NCBI GenBank assembly: GCA_000635495.1
Contig: JFLW01000003.1
Location: 1-64,000, forward strand
Direction: 5' to 3'
From: Prochlorococcus sp. scB243_495K23
GTDB taxonomy: Bacteria > Cyanobacteriota > Cyanobacteriia > PCC-6307 > Cyanobiaceae
DNA: 64,000 nt
Position numbers and translations under genes: made by a program. Numbering within the stretch: position 1 is the stretch's first letter; each line of letters begins with the position of its first letter. The notes below the pieces were generated by a model. The model saw only the letters and a list, made by a program, of their open reading frames with translations. It ran no database searches and had not been told where the DNA came from. Positions 37,387 through 48,059 of this stretch are shown in pieces.

Positions 37387-38181
37387 ATGAACTTTAAACC
37401 AATATCTAATAAATTTGAATATTTAAATTGGCAAGAAATTGAGAGTATTGCAAAAGAAAAAAGATCAACATTGATTTGGCCATTTGGAGCTGTTGAGCAA
37501 CATGGACCTCATTTGCCTCTTGCTACAGATAGTATTTTTGTTGATGACATAGTTAGCGAAGTCTTTAAATTATTACCTGCCGATATTCCATTAAAAAAAC
37601 TTCCAACTCAATTTATTGGCTTTTCGCCAGAACATAAAGGTTTTGCTGGGACAATTTCACTTTCCTCAAATTTAATAACCTCAATGATTAAGGAAGTCGG
37701 AGGTCAATTATCTGAAATGGGTTTTAAAAGATTGATATTAATAAATGGTCATGGAGGTCAAATCTCACTACTAAATACAGCGGCAAGAGAGCTAAGAAGC
37801 TTCTCACCTGGAATGGCAGTTTTCCCTTGTTTTCTATGGAGTGGTGTTAATGGATTAAGTGAATTGTTAACAAAAACTGAGATCGAGGATGGGCTTCATG
37901 CCTCTTTAGCTGAAACAAGTTTGATGCTCGCTTTGAAACCAGAATTAGTAGGTGATGAACGCCCAAATGAGGGCCTTAAAGGACAAATCCCAGAAGGCTG
38001 GAGTCTAGAGGGGAATGCGCCTACTGCTTGGCTTACTGATGACTTCAGTAAATCAGGTGTTATTGGAGATAGTAGAGGAGCAAATGAGATTTTAGGAAAA
38101 AATTTAAAGGAATTATTGATTAAGCATTGGTTCAAATTAATAATGAATCTGATGCAATCAGATTGGCCAAACAATTCTTAA
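37387..38181 (+). CDS. Creatininase-family amidohydrolase
   Basis: The 264-residue protein belongs to the creatininase/MftE/ArfB superfamily of metal-dependent amidases. Metal ligands are visible in PFGAVEQHGPHLPLATD near residues 34-50, with Glu, His and Asp, in ILINGHGGQ near residue 120 and in HASLAETSLML. Substrates range from creatinine to the formamide of the archaeal flavin pathway, so only the family can be named. It is divergent from the S1-domain gene. Confidence 0.83.
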   Translation: MNFKPISNKFEYLNWQEIESIAKEKRSTLIWPFGAVEQHGPHLPLATDSIFVDDIVSEVFKLLPADIPLKKLPTQFIGFSPEHKGFAGTISLSSNLITSMIKEVGGQLSEMGFKRLILINGHGGQISLLNTAARELRSFSPGMAVFPCFLWSGVNGLSELLTKTEIEDGLHASLAETSLMLALKPELVGDERPNEGLKGQIPEGWSLEGNAPTAWLTDDFSKSGVIGDSRGANEILGKNLKELLIKHWFKLIMNLMQSDWPNNS

Positions 38182-38247
38182 ATAAATTTAAGTAAAAAAT
38201 GTGACTTAACAATTGAAACTATTTTCATGATATTTAAATAAACTCTC

Positions 38248-38253
38248 TATAAT
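38248..38253 (+). promoter_or_regulatory. Candidate -10 box upstream of the aldehyde-deformylating oxygenase
   Basis: A perfect TATAAT lies 12 bases before the first ATG of the gene (38266). No convincing -35 box is visible. If used, transcription would begin near 38260, which would favour the second in-frame ATG at 38293 as the translation start. Confidence 0.4.
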
Positions 38254-38265
38254 CATGTAATATTC

Positions 38266-39021
38266 ATGCATAATGAGCTAAAGATTACTGACATGCAAAC
38301 TCTAGAATCAAATAAAAAAACTATTGAAGAATCGATTAATCCGATTTCTTTAGATTTACCCGACTTCACTACAGATTCTTACAAGGATGCTTACAGCAGA
38401 ATTAATGCAATTGTCATAGAGGGAGAGCAAGAGGCTCATGATAATTACATTTCAATAGCAACTTTAATTCCAAATGAGTTAGAGGAACTAACTAAATTGG
38501 CGAGAATGGAAATGAAGCATAAAAAAGGCTTTACTGCATGTGGAAGAAATTTAGGTGTGGTAGCTGATATGGATTTTGCTAAAAAATTCTTTTCTAAATT
38601 ACATGGTAATTTTCAAGTTGCTCTTGAAAAAGGAAATTTAACAACATGTCTTTTAATACAAGCCATCTTAATTGAAGCATTTGCAATTTCTGCTTATAAC
38701 GTCTACATAAGAGTTGCTGATCCTTTTGCAAAAAAAATAACAGAGGGAGTTGTTAAAGATGAATATCTTCATTTAAATTACGGTCAAGAATGGCTTAAAG
38801 AGAATCTATCATCTTGCAAAGAGGAATTAATGGAAGCTAATAAGGTTAATCTTCCGTTAATAAAAAAGATGTTAGATGAAGTAGCAGATGACGCTTCAGT
38901 TTTAGCTATGGACAGAGAAGAATTGATGGAAGAATTTATGATTGCTTATCAAGATACATTGATGGAAATAGGTCTAGATAATAGAGAAATTGCAAGAATG
39001 GCTATGGCAGCTATCGTCTAA
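38266..39021 (+). CDS. ado: Aldehyde-deformylating oxygenase (alkane synthesis)
   Basis: The 251-residue ferritin-like di-iron enzyme converts fatty aldehydes to alkanes, giving the C15/C17 hydrocarbons of cyanobacteria. Iron-ligand motifs are EMKHKKGF and DEYLHLNYG, with INAIVIEGEQEAHDNYIS and LIEAFAISAYNVYI giving the remaining glutamates. The first ATG gives MHNELKITDMQTLES; the second at 38293 gives MQTLES, which fits the start I recall from other Prochlorococcus and lies better with the TATAAT at 38248. I give the longer frame. The acyl-ACP reductase follows after 108 bases. Confidence 0.95.
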   Translation: MHNELKITDMQTLESNKKTIEESINPISLDLPDFTTDSYKDAYSRINAIVIEGEQEAHDNYISIATLIPNELEELTKLARMEMKHKKGFTACGRNLGVVADMDFAKKFFSKLHGNFQVALEKGNLTTCLLIQAILIEAFAISAYNVYIRVADPFAKKITEGVVKDEYLHLNYGQEWLKENLSSCKEELMEANKVNLPLIKKMLDEVADDASVLAMDREELMEEFMIAYQDTLMEIGLDNREIARMAMAAIV

Positions 39022-39129
39022 TTACATTTCTAATTAATTAAGGCTTTTAATAATTAATCAAACCTATTTAAGTAGTTACCTCTGTGCTATTGTTCATAAC
39101 ATCGTATAGAAACCATTTATAAATTTTAA

Positions 39130-40170
39130 ATGTTTGGGTTAATAGGCCACTCAACAAGTTTTGAAGATGCAAAAAGAAAAGCTTCGATGCTAGGCTTTGA
39201 TCATATTGCTGATGGTGACTTGGATGTTTGGTGTACTGCTCCTCCTCAGCTTGTTGAAAATGTTGAAGTAAAGAGTGCAACTGGAATATCTATTGAAGGT
39301 TCTTATATAGATTCGTGCTTTGTTCCTGAAATGCTTTCTAGGTTTAAAACCGCTAGAAGAAAAGTACTAAATGCTATGGAACTAGCTCAGAAAAAGGGGA
39401 TAAATATTACCGCTTTAGGAGGATTTACTTCTATTATTTTTGAGAACTTTAATCTTCTACAGCATAAACAAATTAGAAATACTTCATTAGAGTGGGAAAG
39501 GTTTACTACTGGCAATACTCATACCGCCTGGGTTATTTGTAAGCAACTAGAAATAAATGCTCCTCGCATTGGGATAGACCTTAAAAAAGCAACTGTTGCT
39601 GTAATTGGTGCAACAGGTGATATTGGTAGCGCTGTTTGTAGGTGGCTTATCAATAAAACTGGGATTTCAGAAATTCTTATGGTAGCAAGACAACAAGAAC
39701 CTTTAGCGCTGTTACAAAAAGAATTAGATGGTGGCACCATAACAAGCTTGGATGAGGCATTGCCCAAGGCGGATATTGTTGTGTGGGTTGCAAGTATGCC
39801 TAAAACTATTGAAATTGTTACTGACAACTTAAAAAAACCATGTTTAATGATTGATGGTGGATACCCCAAAAATCTTGATGAGAAATTTCAGGGTGAAAAT
39901 ATTTATGTTTTAAAAGGAGGTATAGTAGAGTTTTTCAATGATATTGGTTGGAATATGATGGAACTTGCGGAAATGCAAAACCCACAGCGAGAGATGTTTG
40001 CTTGCTTCGCAGAAGCTATGATTTTAGAATTTGAAAAGTGTCATACAAACTTTAGTTGGGGAAGAAATAACATTTCCCTTGAAAAGATGGAATTTATTGG
40101 AGCAGCTTCTTTAAAGCATGGTTTTTCCGCCATTGGACTTGATAAGCAGCCTAAAGTATTAACTGTCTAA
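39130..40170 (+). CDS. aar: Long-chain acyl-ACP reductase
   Basis: The 346-residue enzyme reduces acyl-ACP to fatty aldehyde with NADPH and supplies the deformylating oxygenase encoded just upstream. [16 protein letters not shown] opens the protein, a Rossmann motif [12 protein letters not shown] lies near residue 159 and the acyl-thioester cysteine is C292 in [10 protein letters not shown]. The pair ado-aar is the classical cyanobacterial alkane cluster. accA follows after three bases, which links alkane and fatty acid synthesis in one transcript. Confidence 0.96.
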   Translation: MFGLIGHSTSFEDAKRKASMLGFDHIADGDLDVWCTAPPQLVENVEVKSATGISIEGSYIDSCFVPEMLSRFKTARRKVLNAMELAQKKGINITALGGFTSIIFENFNLLQHKQIRNTSLEWERFTTGNTHTAWVICKQLEINAPRIGIDLKKATVAVIGATGDIGSAVCRWLINKTGISEILMVARQQEPLALLQKELDGGTITSLDEALPKADIVVWVASMPKTIEIVTDNLKKPCLMIDGGYPKNLDEKFQGENIYVLKGGIVEFFNDIGWNMMELAEMQNPQREMFACFAEAMILEFEKCHTNFSWGRNNISLEKMEFIGAASLKHGFSAIGLDKQPKVLTV

Positions 40171-40173
40171 ATC

Positions 40174-41181
40174 ATGGCTAAACGTTACCTTCTTGATTTT
40201 GAAAAGCCTCTTGTTGAACTTGAGAAGCAAATTGAGCAAATTAAAGAATTAGCTCGAGATTCAGAGGTAGATGTTAGTCAACAGCTTCTACAGCTTGAAA
40301 CCTTAGCTGCTAGAAGAAGAGAAGAAATATTTAAATCTCTCACCCCTGCTCAAAAGATTCAGGTAGCTAGACATCCTCAAAGACCAAGTACTTTGGACTT
40401 TGTTCAAATGTTTTGTGATGACTGGATCGAATTACATGGAGACAGAAATGGTGGAGATGATATGGCATTAATTGGGGGGATAGGTTCGATAAATAATAGA
40501 CCAGTGTTGATGTTAGGGCATCAAAAAGGAAGGGATACAAAAGAAAATGTAGTAAGAAACTTTGGGATGGCAAAACCAGGAGGTTACAGAAAAGCTCTTA
40601 GATTAATGCAGCATGCAAATAGATTCGCTTTGCCAATTCTTACGTTTATTGATACTCCTGGAGCTTATGCTGGTTTAAAAGCTGAAGAACAAGGTCAAGG
40701 AGAAGCAATTGCAAGAAACCTTCGAGAGATGTTTGGATTGAAAGTTCCAATTGTTGCTACTGTTATTGGAGAAGGAGGTTCAGGAGGCGCACTTGGAATA
40801 GGTGTCGCCGATAGGTTACTAATGTTTGAACACAGTGTTTACACGGTTGCTAGTCCAGAAGCATGTGCATCAATTTTGTGGAGAGATGCTGCTAAGGCAC
40901 CAGAAGCGGCATCAGCACTTAAAATTACAGGCAAAGATTTACTGAAATTAGGTATTATAGATGAGGTTTTACCAGAACCTTCTGGTGGGAATAATTGGGC
41001 TCCTTTAGATGCTGGTAACACACTAAAAGAGGCTATTGAGAAACACCTTAATGCTCTACTGCAAATGCCTGAAGGCCAATTAATTGAGGAAAGATACAAA
41101 AAGTTCAGGGTTTTAGGTAAATTTATCGAAGCAAATAATATTGAAGAAATTTATAGTGAAATCCCTCAAAAAACTGAATAA
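40174..41181 (+). CDS. accA: Acetyl-CoA carboxylase carboxyltransferase subunit alpha
   Basis: The 335-residue product is AccA, which with AccD transfers carboxyl from biotin to acetyl-CoA to make malonyl-CoA. [14 protein letters not shown] at the N-terminus, [16 protein letters not shown] near residue 130, [20 protein letters not shown] and [12 protein letters not shown] near residue 200 are family motifs. The length is normal for cyanobacteria. It sits between aar and an SDR gene with gaps of three bases and one base. Confidence 0.97.
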   Translation: MAKRYLLDFEKPLVELEKQIEQIKELARDSEVDVSQQLLQLETLAARRREEIFKSLTPAQKIQVARHPQRPSTLDFVQMFCDDWIELHGDRNGGDDMALIGGIGSINNRPVLMLGHQKGRDTKENVVRNFGMAKPGGYRKALRLMQHANRFALPILTFIDTPGAYAGLKAEEQGQGEAIARNLREMFGLKVPIVATVIGEGGSGGALGIGVADRLLMFEHSVYTVASPEACASILWRDAAKAPEAASALKITGKDLLKLGIIDEVLPEPSGGNNWAPLDAGNTLKEAIEKHLNALLQMPEGQLIEERYKKFRVLGKFIEANNIEEIYSEIPQKTE

Positions 41182-41182
41182 C

Positions 41183-41890
41183 TTGAAACTAGCTTTTATA
41201 ACGGGTGCTACGAAAGGTATTGGTAGATCTACCGCAATTACTTTTGCCAATGCTGGCTGGGATTTAATTTTACTCTCCAGGAATATGGATTTAATGGAGA
41301 AACTAAAGAGTGAACTGTTGACCACTAAATCAAAAATTAACCTAGTAAATTGTGATTTATCTAATCCCCTAGAAATAGAGCATTGTGTTAAAGAGGCAAT
41401 TGAGAAATATGGATGCCCTTCAGTATTGATAAATAATGCAGGTTGCGCATTTAATAGCTCTTTAGTCGAAATGGAATTAGATCAATGGGAACAAACTATT
41501 CAAATAAACCTGACAAGTGTTTTTCAAATTTGTAGTTCAATAATTCCTCAAATGAGAAAAAATGGTGGTTTAGTTATTAATGTTAGTAGTCATGCCTCTT
41601 ATAATGCATTCCCACAATGGGGAGCTTATTGTGTTTCAAAATCTGCATTAGCTATGTTTACTAAATGCTTGAGGGAGGAGGAGAGATCTAATTCAATAAG
41701 AGCTTGTACAATAACTCTTGGCTCAGTTAATACTCCTCTTTGGGACTCCGAATCAATCAATTCTGATTTTGATAGAACTTCTATGCTCTCATCAAAAGAG
41801 GTATCAGAAACTATTCTCTACATGGCTAGTAAACCTCAATCACAATTGATCGAAGACTTGACTTTGATGCCTTCTGGCGGAGCCTTTTAA
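41183..41890 (+). CDS. Short-chain dehydrogenase/reductase
   Basis: The 235-residue Rossmann protein has LAFITGATKGIGRSTA at the N-terminus, NNAGCAFNSS near residue 84, the catalytic serine region NVSSHAS and YCVSKSAL with the Tyr-x-x-x-Lys pair near residue 152. I start at TTG 41183, one base after the accA stop; the frame stays open upstream to 41141 but that part overlaps accA and lies outside the fold. Its place after ado-aar-accA suggests a role with fatty aldehydes or acyl chains, but substrate is unknown. FabG itself is usually more conserved, so I do not call it that. Confidence 0.85.
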   Translation: MKLAFITGATKGIGRSTAITFANAGWDLILLSRNMDLMEKLKSELLTTKSKINLVNCDLSNPLEIEHCVKEAIEKYGCPSVLINNAGCAFNSSLVEMELDQWEQTIQINLTSVFQICSSIIPQMRKNGGLVINVSSHASYNAFPQWGAYCVSKSALAMFTKCLREEERSNSIRACTITLGSVNTPLWDSESINSDFDRTSMLSSKEVSETILYMASKPQSQLIEDLTLMPSGGAF

Positions 41891-41966
41891 ACATTTTGTT
41901 TATTTGATTAATCTTAAAACAGTGATTTTTTTTAGTACTATTAGAACCCGATTGAACAAGAGAATG

Positions 41967-41975
41967 TGATATAGT
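41967..41975 (+). promoter_or_regulatory. Candidate extended -10 promoter for folE
   Basis: The sequence TGATATAGT matches an extended -10 element (TG, one base, TATAGT) 69 bases before the folE ATG in a 153-base gap that holds nothing else I recognise. No -35 box at the usual distance is visible, as allowed for extended -10 promoters. Confidence 0.35.
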
Positions 41976-42043
41976 ATATAAGCAATTAAGCTTTAGGAAG
42001 ATACAGTTAATTAAGTTGCATACAATTTTCTGTTTAGAATTTT

Positions 42044-42784
42044 ATGACCTCTACATTACCCAACGATAATATTAGAAACTTTGACGACCAGATTACTAAC
42101 AAATTAATTTCTGAAATTATAAGAGATAGAATTAAGAATTCTGGTATAAGATTTAGTGCGAACGATAATATTTCTGATTTTATAAATCCTGGCGAATTAG
42201 AAATTTTAGAAAAAGAAGTAGCCTCAAGAGTTAAAGACCTACTAAAGTCCCTCGTAATTGATGTTGAGAATGATCATAATACTCAAGAAACTGCTGAGAG
42301 AGTTTCAAAAATGTATCTAAACGAAGTTTTTAAAGGCAGATATCATGAACAACCTAAAGTTACAAGTTTTCCTAATGACAAGAATCTTGATGAAATTTAT
42401 ACAGTTGGTCCAATTTCGGTCAGATCTGCATGTTCACATCACTTAGTACCAATTCTTGGAGAGTGTTGGATAGGTATTAAACCTGGAAATAAAGTCATAG
42501 GACTTTCAAAATTTGCGAGAGTTGCTGATTGGGTTTTTTCAAGACCTCATATTCAGGAAGAAGCTGTAATGATTCTTGCAGATGAAATTGAAAAACTTTG
42601 CGAACCTAAAGGTTTAGGCATTATTGTAAAGGCCCAACATTATTGTATGAAGTGGAGGGGAGTAAAAGAACCAAATACAAGCATGATTAATTCTGTTGTG
42701 AGAGGCGATTTTAGACATGATTTAAGTTTAAAACAAGAATTTTTTGAACTTGTAAAACAGCAGTCCGCTAGTAATAATTACTAA
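42044..42784 (+). CDS. folE: GTP cyclohydrolase I
   Basis: The 246-residue product converts GTP to dihydroneopterin triphosphate, opening folate and pterin synthesis. TAERVSKMYLNEVFKGRY near residue 85, the zinc and catalytic segment RSACSHHLVPILGECWIG near residue 127 and AQHYCMKWRGVKEPNT near residue 204 are diagnostic, including the two zinc cysteines. The N-terminal 60 residues are a less conserved extension. The last four bases overlap the convergent trpF stop. Confidence 0.96.
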   Translation: MTSTLPNDNIRNFDDQITNKLISEIIRDRIKNSGIRFSANDNISDFINPGELEILEKEVASRVKDLLKSLVIDVENDHNTQETAERVSKMYLNEVFKGRYHEQPKVTSFPNDKNLDEIYTVGPISVRSACSHHLVPILGECWIGIKPGNKVIGLSKFARVADWVFSRPHIQEEAVMILADEIEKLCEPKGLGIIVKAQHYCMKWRGVKEPNTSMINSVVRGDFRHDLSLKQEFFELVKQQSASNNY

Positions 42785-43452
42785 ACTCTTTTTAACAACT
42801 TAAAAAGATCCTCTGTTTTTTTTATATCTTTTAAACCTGGAGATATTTCAATACTACTTGAAATATCTAGGCCATCTGGTTTGAAGTCAGAAAGGATTTC
42901 ATCAATCCATTCAATTGATATTCCACCTGCCAACAACCATGGTTTGCTAAATTGCAAATTCTTTAAATAAATAGAATTTATTTTTTTCCCTGAACCTCCA
43001 TAAGTTTCTTTATTCCAAGAATCAAGCAGTATCGCATCTACAAAATCTTCAAAAGGTTTGATTTTATCTATGTCCTTTTCCGTTTTTATTCTGAAAGCCT
43101 TCCATAGGCCAATATAGGGAATTTTTTTCCTTATTTCTTTGCAATAATCAATATCTTCATCTCCATGTAATTGAATGATAGTTTCACTTGGGTTGCCCAA
43201 GAAGTTTTTGATAATTAAATCTATAGGACAATTTTGCACAACAGTTACTCTATCGATTTTTGGATAAAAGCTTTCAAGGGTTTTAAATATTTTTTTCTTA
43301 ATTTCAGCTGATACATACCTTGGCGACTCTTCAACCGAAATAATGCCAATAGCATTCGCTCCTAATTTAGCGACTTGCAGAGCTTGTTCTTCAGAAGTTA
43401 GTCCACAAATTTTAACTAAAGGATTAGTCTTGGGCATATCATTATACTGCAT
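42781..43452 (-). CDS. trpF: Phosphoribosylanthranilate isomerase
   Basis: The 223-residue TIM-barrel enzyme catalyses the third step of tryptophan synthesis. The general base cysteine lies in VKICGLTSEEQALQVAKLG near residue 11, followed by VEESPRYVS, VTVVQN, IQLHGDED near residue 93 and LAGGISIEW and KPDGLDISSSIE towards the end. The length is normal for cyanobacteria. It overlaps the folE 3' end by four bases on the other strand. Confidence 0.95.
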   Translation of the reverse strand: MQYNDMPKTNPLVKICGLTSEEQALQVAKLGANAIGIISVEESPRYVSAEIKKKIFKTLESFYPKIDRVTVVQNCPIDLIIKNFLGNPSETIIQLHGDEDIDYCKEIRKKIPYIGLWKAFRIKTEKDIDKIKPFEDFVDAILLDSWNKETYGGSGKKINSIYLKNLQFSKPWLLAGGISIEWIDEILSDFKPDGLDISSSIEISPGLKDIKKTEDLFKLLKRV

Positions 43453-43492
43453 GTAAGATTAATATTATTGCTAAATATAGCGGAGATTATTT

Positions 43493-44716
43493 TTGAGAAG
43501 TTGGCAAATTTTTAAAATATGGGGAATTCCCTTTAAAGTTCATCCCTATTGGGTTGTTATTCTCTTTTTATTCTCATGGAGTATAAGTAATCAGGTCAAT
43601 TTATCTTCTGGTGATATCTACAATAATAAAGAAGCTTGGATTATAGGGTTTTTAACTTCTTTTTTCTTATTATCTTCAATTATTTTTCATGAGGTTTTTC
43701 ATACTTTTGTTTCACTTAATCAGGGTGTAAAAATAAAAAAAATTACTTTTTATTTTTTAGGAGCTATTTTACAAATAGATAAGTATTGTCAAACTGCTTT
43801 AGGTAATATAAAAATTGCAATTGTAAGACCTCTTTTATGTTTTGCTACAGCATCTATCTTACTTTTAATTAGTAACAACAGTGCATCTCAGGAACAAATA
43901 GCAGTTAATGTGATTTCAAGAGTAGGTACATTTAATTTATTCTTAGGCTTCTTAAATTTGATTCCAATTGGTTCTTTAGATGGAGGGAATTTATTAAAAA
44001 GTATTATTTGGCATTTCTCAGGGAGTAAAAATAAAGGAAGAAATTTCCTCAATAAAGTAAATCTATTATTATCTTTTTTTGTTTTATTTTTTGGGATAAT
44101 TTGTTTATTTAGATTTAACTTTTACTTTGGTTTTATTATTTCTTTTTTGGGCTTGTTTGGAATTAATTCTTCAAAATCTGAAAGTCAATTTTTTAAAATT
44201 GAAAACATACTTAAATTTAGTAAAGTTTCTGAAATCAAATTAAAACCTTTGAGGAAAATTGAATACGATTCAAATTTCTCGGAATTTAATAAGTTAATAA
44301 AAAGTAAGAAGGATGCATCGGATAAATATTTTTTTATTACGAATAATGGTAGGTGGACCGGTTTTGTTGATGAGAATATTTTAAAAAATGTTTCTCTAAA
44401 AAAATGGGAACAGAACTTTATTGGAGATTTTAAGAAACCAATCGATAGTTTTGAAAGTGTATCTTATAACGATAAATTATGGAAAACTATAGAAAGAATT
44501 GAAGAAACAAATGAAGGTATTTTATTGGTCCTCAATGCTGCAGATATCCCTTTGGGGATAATTGATAGGTCAAAAATTGGAAACTTTGTATTGAACAAAT
44601 TAGGTTTTAATTTGCCTTCAAATATTGTTAACAAATTAAACTTTAAAAATCATTATCCCTTAGGAATTGAATTGCCGAGAATAATTAATTCAATGAAGCA
44701 GAAAGGAGATCTTTAA
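43493..44716 (+). CDS. Site-2-protease-type membrane metalloprotease (M50)
   Basis: The 407-residue membrane protease starts at TTG 43493. The zinc motif HEVFH is at residues 66-70 inside the second membrane segment and the third-ligand region NLIPIGSLDGGNL has D163. Five to six membrane segments fill residues 1-225 and the rest is a cytoplasmic domain with CBS-like spacing. The class is intramembrane proteolysis of regulators such as membrane-bound anti-sigma factors, but the substrate is not known. It is divergent from trpF. Confidence 0.85.
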   Translation: MRSWQIFKIWGIPFKVHPYWVVILFLFSWSISNQVNLSSGDIYNNKEAWIIGFLTSFFLLSSIIFHEVFHTFVSLNQGVKIKKITFYFLGAILQIDKYCQTALGNIKIAIVRPLLCFATASILLLISNNSASQEQIAVNVISRVGTFNLFLGFLNLIPIGSLDGGNLLKSIIWHFSGSKNKGRNFLNKVNLLLSFFVLFFGIICLFRFNFYFGFIISFLGLFGINSSKSESQFFKIENILKFSKVSEIKLKPLRKIEYDSNFSEFNKLIKSKKDASDKYFFITNNGRWTGFVDENILKNVSLKKWEQNFIGDFKKPIDSFESVSYNDKLWKTIERIEETNEGILLVLNAADIPLGIIDRSKIGNFVLNKLGFNLPSNIVNKLNFKNHYPLGIELPRIINSMKQKGDL

Positions 44717-44738
44717 TAATTCTGGTCATTAAAATTTT

Positions 44739-45467
44739 CTATTTTTTATTATCTATGGCAATATTTTTGAAATTTATATTTGATTTATTTTTCACGAATG
44801 AATTTCTCAAATGTTGAACTATTTCATCATTTGTTAGTTTTAAATTTACTTTTGGTGGAGCTTCTTCTTTGAATAATTTGAACCACAAATCTCTTGAAGG
44901 ATTTGTTTGAATTTCTCCATGTTGAAGGAATGCGCCTTTTTTACGAAATTGAGCACTACCTATTCTCTTAACCCCATCCTGATCAACTAAATCGGAAATG
45001 AATGAAGTCCCAAAACAATTTGTTTTAATGTTTGATTTTCGTGAATTACCATATTGTAAGTTTAGACCTAATTCTCTAAAACTTTTAATTAACCAATTAT
45101 TAACCATTTCATAACTTAAGAACTTATAGTAAGTCTTTTTAAATGTTAACGCATATGTTATGCCTCCTGAATGCAAGACAGCACCCCCTCCGGAGGGACG
45201 TCTAACAATATTAATTTCCCCATTTGATAATAAATTTTTCCAATGAAGAGGAATTTCCTTTTGGTGATAGCCAATTGAAAGCCAATCCCCAGTCCAATAG
45301 TAGAACCTCAATGTGAGAATTATTTCAGGATTCGAAATTGTCTGATCTAAAGAATTTAAATCTAAAGCCATTTGATCAAATCCAGGTAAATTATTTGTTG
45401 AAAAAATTAAAGCCTGATTTTCAATTCCCAAAATTAACTTTGTAGGTTTATTTATGATAATTTTCAA
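44739..45467 (-). CDS. Lipoate-protein ligase A / lipoyltransferase family protein
   Basis: The 242-residue protein has the biotin/lipoate ligase fold with [12 protein letters not shown], the substrate loop [20 protein letters not shown] near residue 87 and [20 protein letters not shown] near residue 166. It probably attaches lipoyl or octanoyl groups to dehydrogenase E2 or GcvH subunits. Sequence alone does not separate ligase, octanoyltransferase and amidotransferase roles. It is convergent with the site-2 protease gene. Confidence 0.85.
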   Translation of the reverse strand: MKIIINKPTKLILGIENQALIFSTNNLPGFDQMALDLNSLDQTISNPEIILTLRFYYWTGDWLSIGYHQKEIPLHWKNLLSNGEINIVRRPSGGGAVLHSGGITYALTFKKTYYKFLSYEMVNNWLIKSFRELGLNLQYGNSRKSNIKTNCFGTSFISDLVDQDGVKRIGSAQFRKKGAFLQHGEIQTNPSRDLWFKLFKEEAPPKVNLKLTNDEIVQHLRNSFVKNKSNINFKNIAIDNKK

Positions 45468-45568
45468 TAAATTTTTTCTTTCAATTTGTTAATTACGTAA
45501 CATCATTTTGTAATAGTGTTTCAAATCTTCTCTTTTCGGTGGAGAATATAGAAAATAATTTTTTTACC

Positions 45569-45673
45569 ATGGAGCCAACTCAAACAATAAACCTCATTGC
45601 ATTAAGTCTCATAGTTGTTATGCATGCAGGAGTTTTAGCATTAAGACTAGGAATTAGTTTAGGTAGAAACTAA
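45569..45673 (+). CDS. psaM: Photosystem I reaction centre subunit XII (PsaM)
   Basis: An ATG at 45569 opens a 34-codon frame, [20 protein letters not shown] followed by [14 protein letters not shown], ending TAA at 45671-45673. This is the single-span PsaM subunit, which lies near the trimer interface of cyanobacterial photosystem I. Length and sequence are typical. It lies in the gap between the divergent lipoate ligase gene and a small membrane protein gene. Confidence 0.95.
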   Translation: MEPTQTINLIALSLIVVMHAGVLALRLGISLGRN

Positions 45674-45718
45674 AGTCTATTAGGAAATTTAAAATTTATA
45701 AGGTAATAATAAAGTAAG

Positions 45719-45738
45719 ACTGAATTAATTTATTCAGT
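45719..45738 (+). terminator. Small hairpin after psaM
   Basis: ACTGAAT at 45719-45725 and ATTCAGT at 45732-45738 form a 7-bp stem with a six-base loop, 45 bases past the psaM stop. No T-run follows on the plus strand, so it could be a 3'-end stabiliser or a fortuitous repeat in AT-rich sequence. Confidence 0.3.
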
Positions 45739-45758
45739 AAAAATATCAAGAACTTAAT

Positions 45759-46106
45759 TTGTCAAAATCTTTTTATAAGAATAGTATTTCTCACAAAAAA
45801 TATTTAGGGTCTGTTTTTATAAAAAGACAACAGAAAGAGGATAATTTTGTCTCTTTGATTTTTTTAATTATAAAAATAAGCTTTTCCCTTTTAGCAATAA
45901 TAAGCCTAATTAAGCTTGGCTATAGCTCCAAAGTAAGGTTAACCAGATTAAAGGAAATTGAAGACTCATTTTCATACGAAAAATATAGATTTAATGTTTT
46001 AACAAATAAGTTTGATAATTTATTCTCTTCTGAAGGTGAGCAAAGATTTATGAAGGATCAGGATCAAATAATTTCTAGGGACATTATCAGAGTAATATGG
46101 CGTTGA
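45759..46106 (+). CDS. Hypothetical single-span membrane protein (115 aa)
   Basis: The frame begins at TTG 45759 and encodes a basic N-terminus, one membrane segment at about residues 31-52 (VSLIFLIIKISFSLLAIISL) and a charged helical tail (RLTRLKEIEDSFSYEKYRF). I do not recognise the family. The codon make-up and topology look genuine and the gene sits between psaM and por on the same strand, so a thylakoid membrane role is possible. Confidence 0.6.
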   Translation: MSKSFYKNSISHKKYLGSVFIKRQQKEDNFVSLIFLIIKISFSLLAIISLIKLGYSSKVRLTRLKEIEDSFSYEKYRFNVLTNKFDNLFSSEGEQRFMKDQDQIISRDIIRVIWR

Positions 46107-46154
46107 TAAGGATGATCTTGAATCATTCTACTTTTCATTTTTTAATTAACTTTT

Positions 46155-47165
46155 TTGCTAGTGAGTAAGAACATTAAGGGTTTAGTCCTAATAACAGGAA
46201 CAACTTCAGGAGTTGGATTAAATACTCTAAAACCTCTTTTAAAATTTGGATGGGAGGTTATAGCAGTTAATCGATCAAACAAAAGAGCTATAAAAATAGC
46301 TGAAGAATTCTTGACAAAAGAGGAAATTAAAAATGTTCACTTTATAGAAATAGATCTTTCTAACTTGGATGATGTGAGAAAAGGTTGCGATGAAATATTA
46401 GAAAGATTTAAGAAGCCAATAAATTCTCTTATTTGTAATGCAGCAGTTTATAAACCGAGACTAAAGAGACCTGAAAGGTCTGCTCAGGGGTTTGAAAACT
46501 CTATGGCAGTAAATCATTTTGGGCATTTTCTTATGATAAACCTACTTATGGAAAATATTTTATCTTCTGAAAGAGAAATTGTTTTATATGGCAAATCAAC
46601 TGTATTCAAGCCAAGAATTACAGTATTAGGGACTGTTACGGCTAATTATTCAGAACTTGGAGGAAGGATCCCCATCCCAGCCCCAGCTGATTTGGGAGAT
46701 TTATCTGGATTCAAAAATGGTTTTTTATCTCCAATAAGTATGGCGAATGGGAAGAAATTTAAACCTGGTAAGGCTTATAAGGATAGTAAACTTTGCAATA
46801 TGGTGACCGTTCAGGAATTATCAAAAAGATATCCTGTAGAGAAGATTATTGTAAATTCTCTATATCCTGGATGTGTTGCTGAGACAAAACTTTTTAGAGA
46901 TACACCTTGGTTATTTAGATTCCTTTTCCCGATATTTCAAAAATTCATAACAAAAGGATATGTGTCACAAAGATTGGCAGGAGAGAGGGTCGCTCAAGTG
47001 GCAACTTATAAAGAATTTGCTAAACCAGCAGTACATTGGAGTTGGGGAAATCGTCAAAAAACTGGCAGAAAAGCTTTTTCTCAAAAGTTGTCAAAAAGAA
47101 TAATTGATACTAAGACCTCTCAGCAAACTTATGATTTAACAAGCCAATTGGTTGGATTAGATTAA
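46155..47165 (+). CDS. por: Light-dependent NADPH-protochlorophyllide oxidoreductase
   Basis: The 336-residue SDR enzyme reduces ring D of protochlorophyllide using absorbed light. LITGTTSGVGLNTLKPLL near the N-terminus binds NADPH, NSLICNAAVYKPR is the second nucleotide motif and the catalytic Tyr-x-x-x-Lys pair is in KAYKDSKLCNMV near residue 211. The start is TTG 46155 or GTG 46161; no ATG precedes the conserved region. The gene is convergent with chlL of the light-independent enzyme, six bases away, so both routes are encoded together. Confidence 0.96.
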   Translation: MLVSKNIKGLVLITGTTSGVGLNTLKPLLKFGWEVIAVNRSNKRAIKIAEEFLTKEEIKNVHFIEIDLSNLDDVRKGCDEILERFKKPINSLICNAAVYKPRLKRPERSAQGFENSMAVNHFGHFLMINLLMENILSSEREIVLYGKSTVFKPRITVLGTVTANYSELGGRIPIPAPADLGDLSGFKNGFLSPISMANGKKFKPGKAYKDSKLCNMVTVQELSKRYPVEKIIVNSLYPGCVAETKLFRDTPWLFRFLFPIFQKFITKGYVSQRLAGERVAQVATYKEFAKPAVHWSWGNRQKTGRKAFSQKLSKRIIDTKTSQQTYDLTSQLVGLD

Positions 47166-47171
47166 TTTAGA

Positions 47172-48059
<888 letters not shown>

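Noticed and set aside
41141-41182. Upstream extension of the SDR frame
   Set aside because: It lies within the accA 3' end and precedes the first strand of the Rossmann fold; TTG 41183 fits better.
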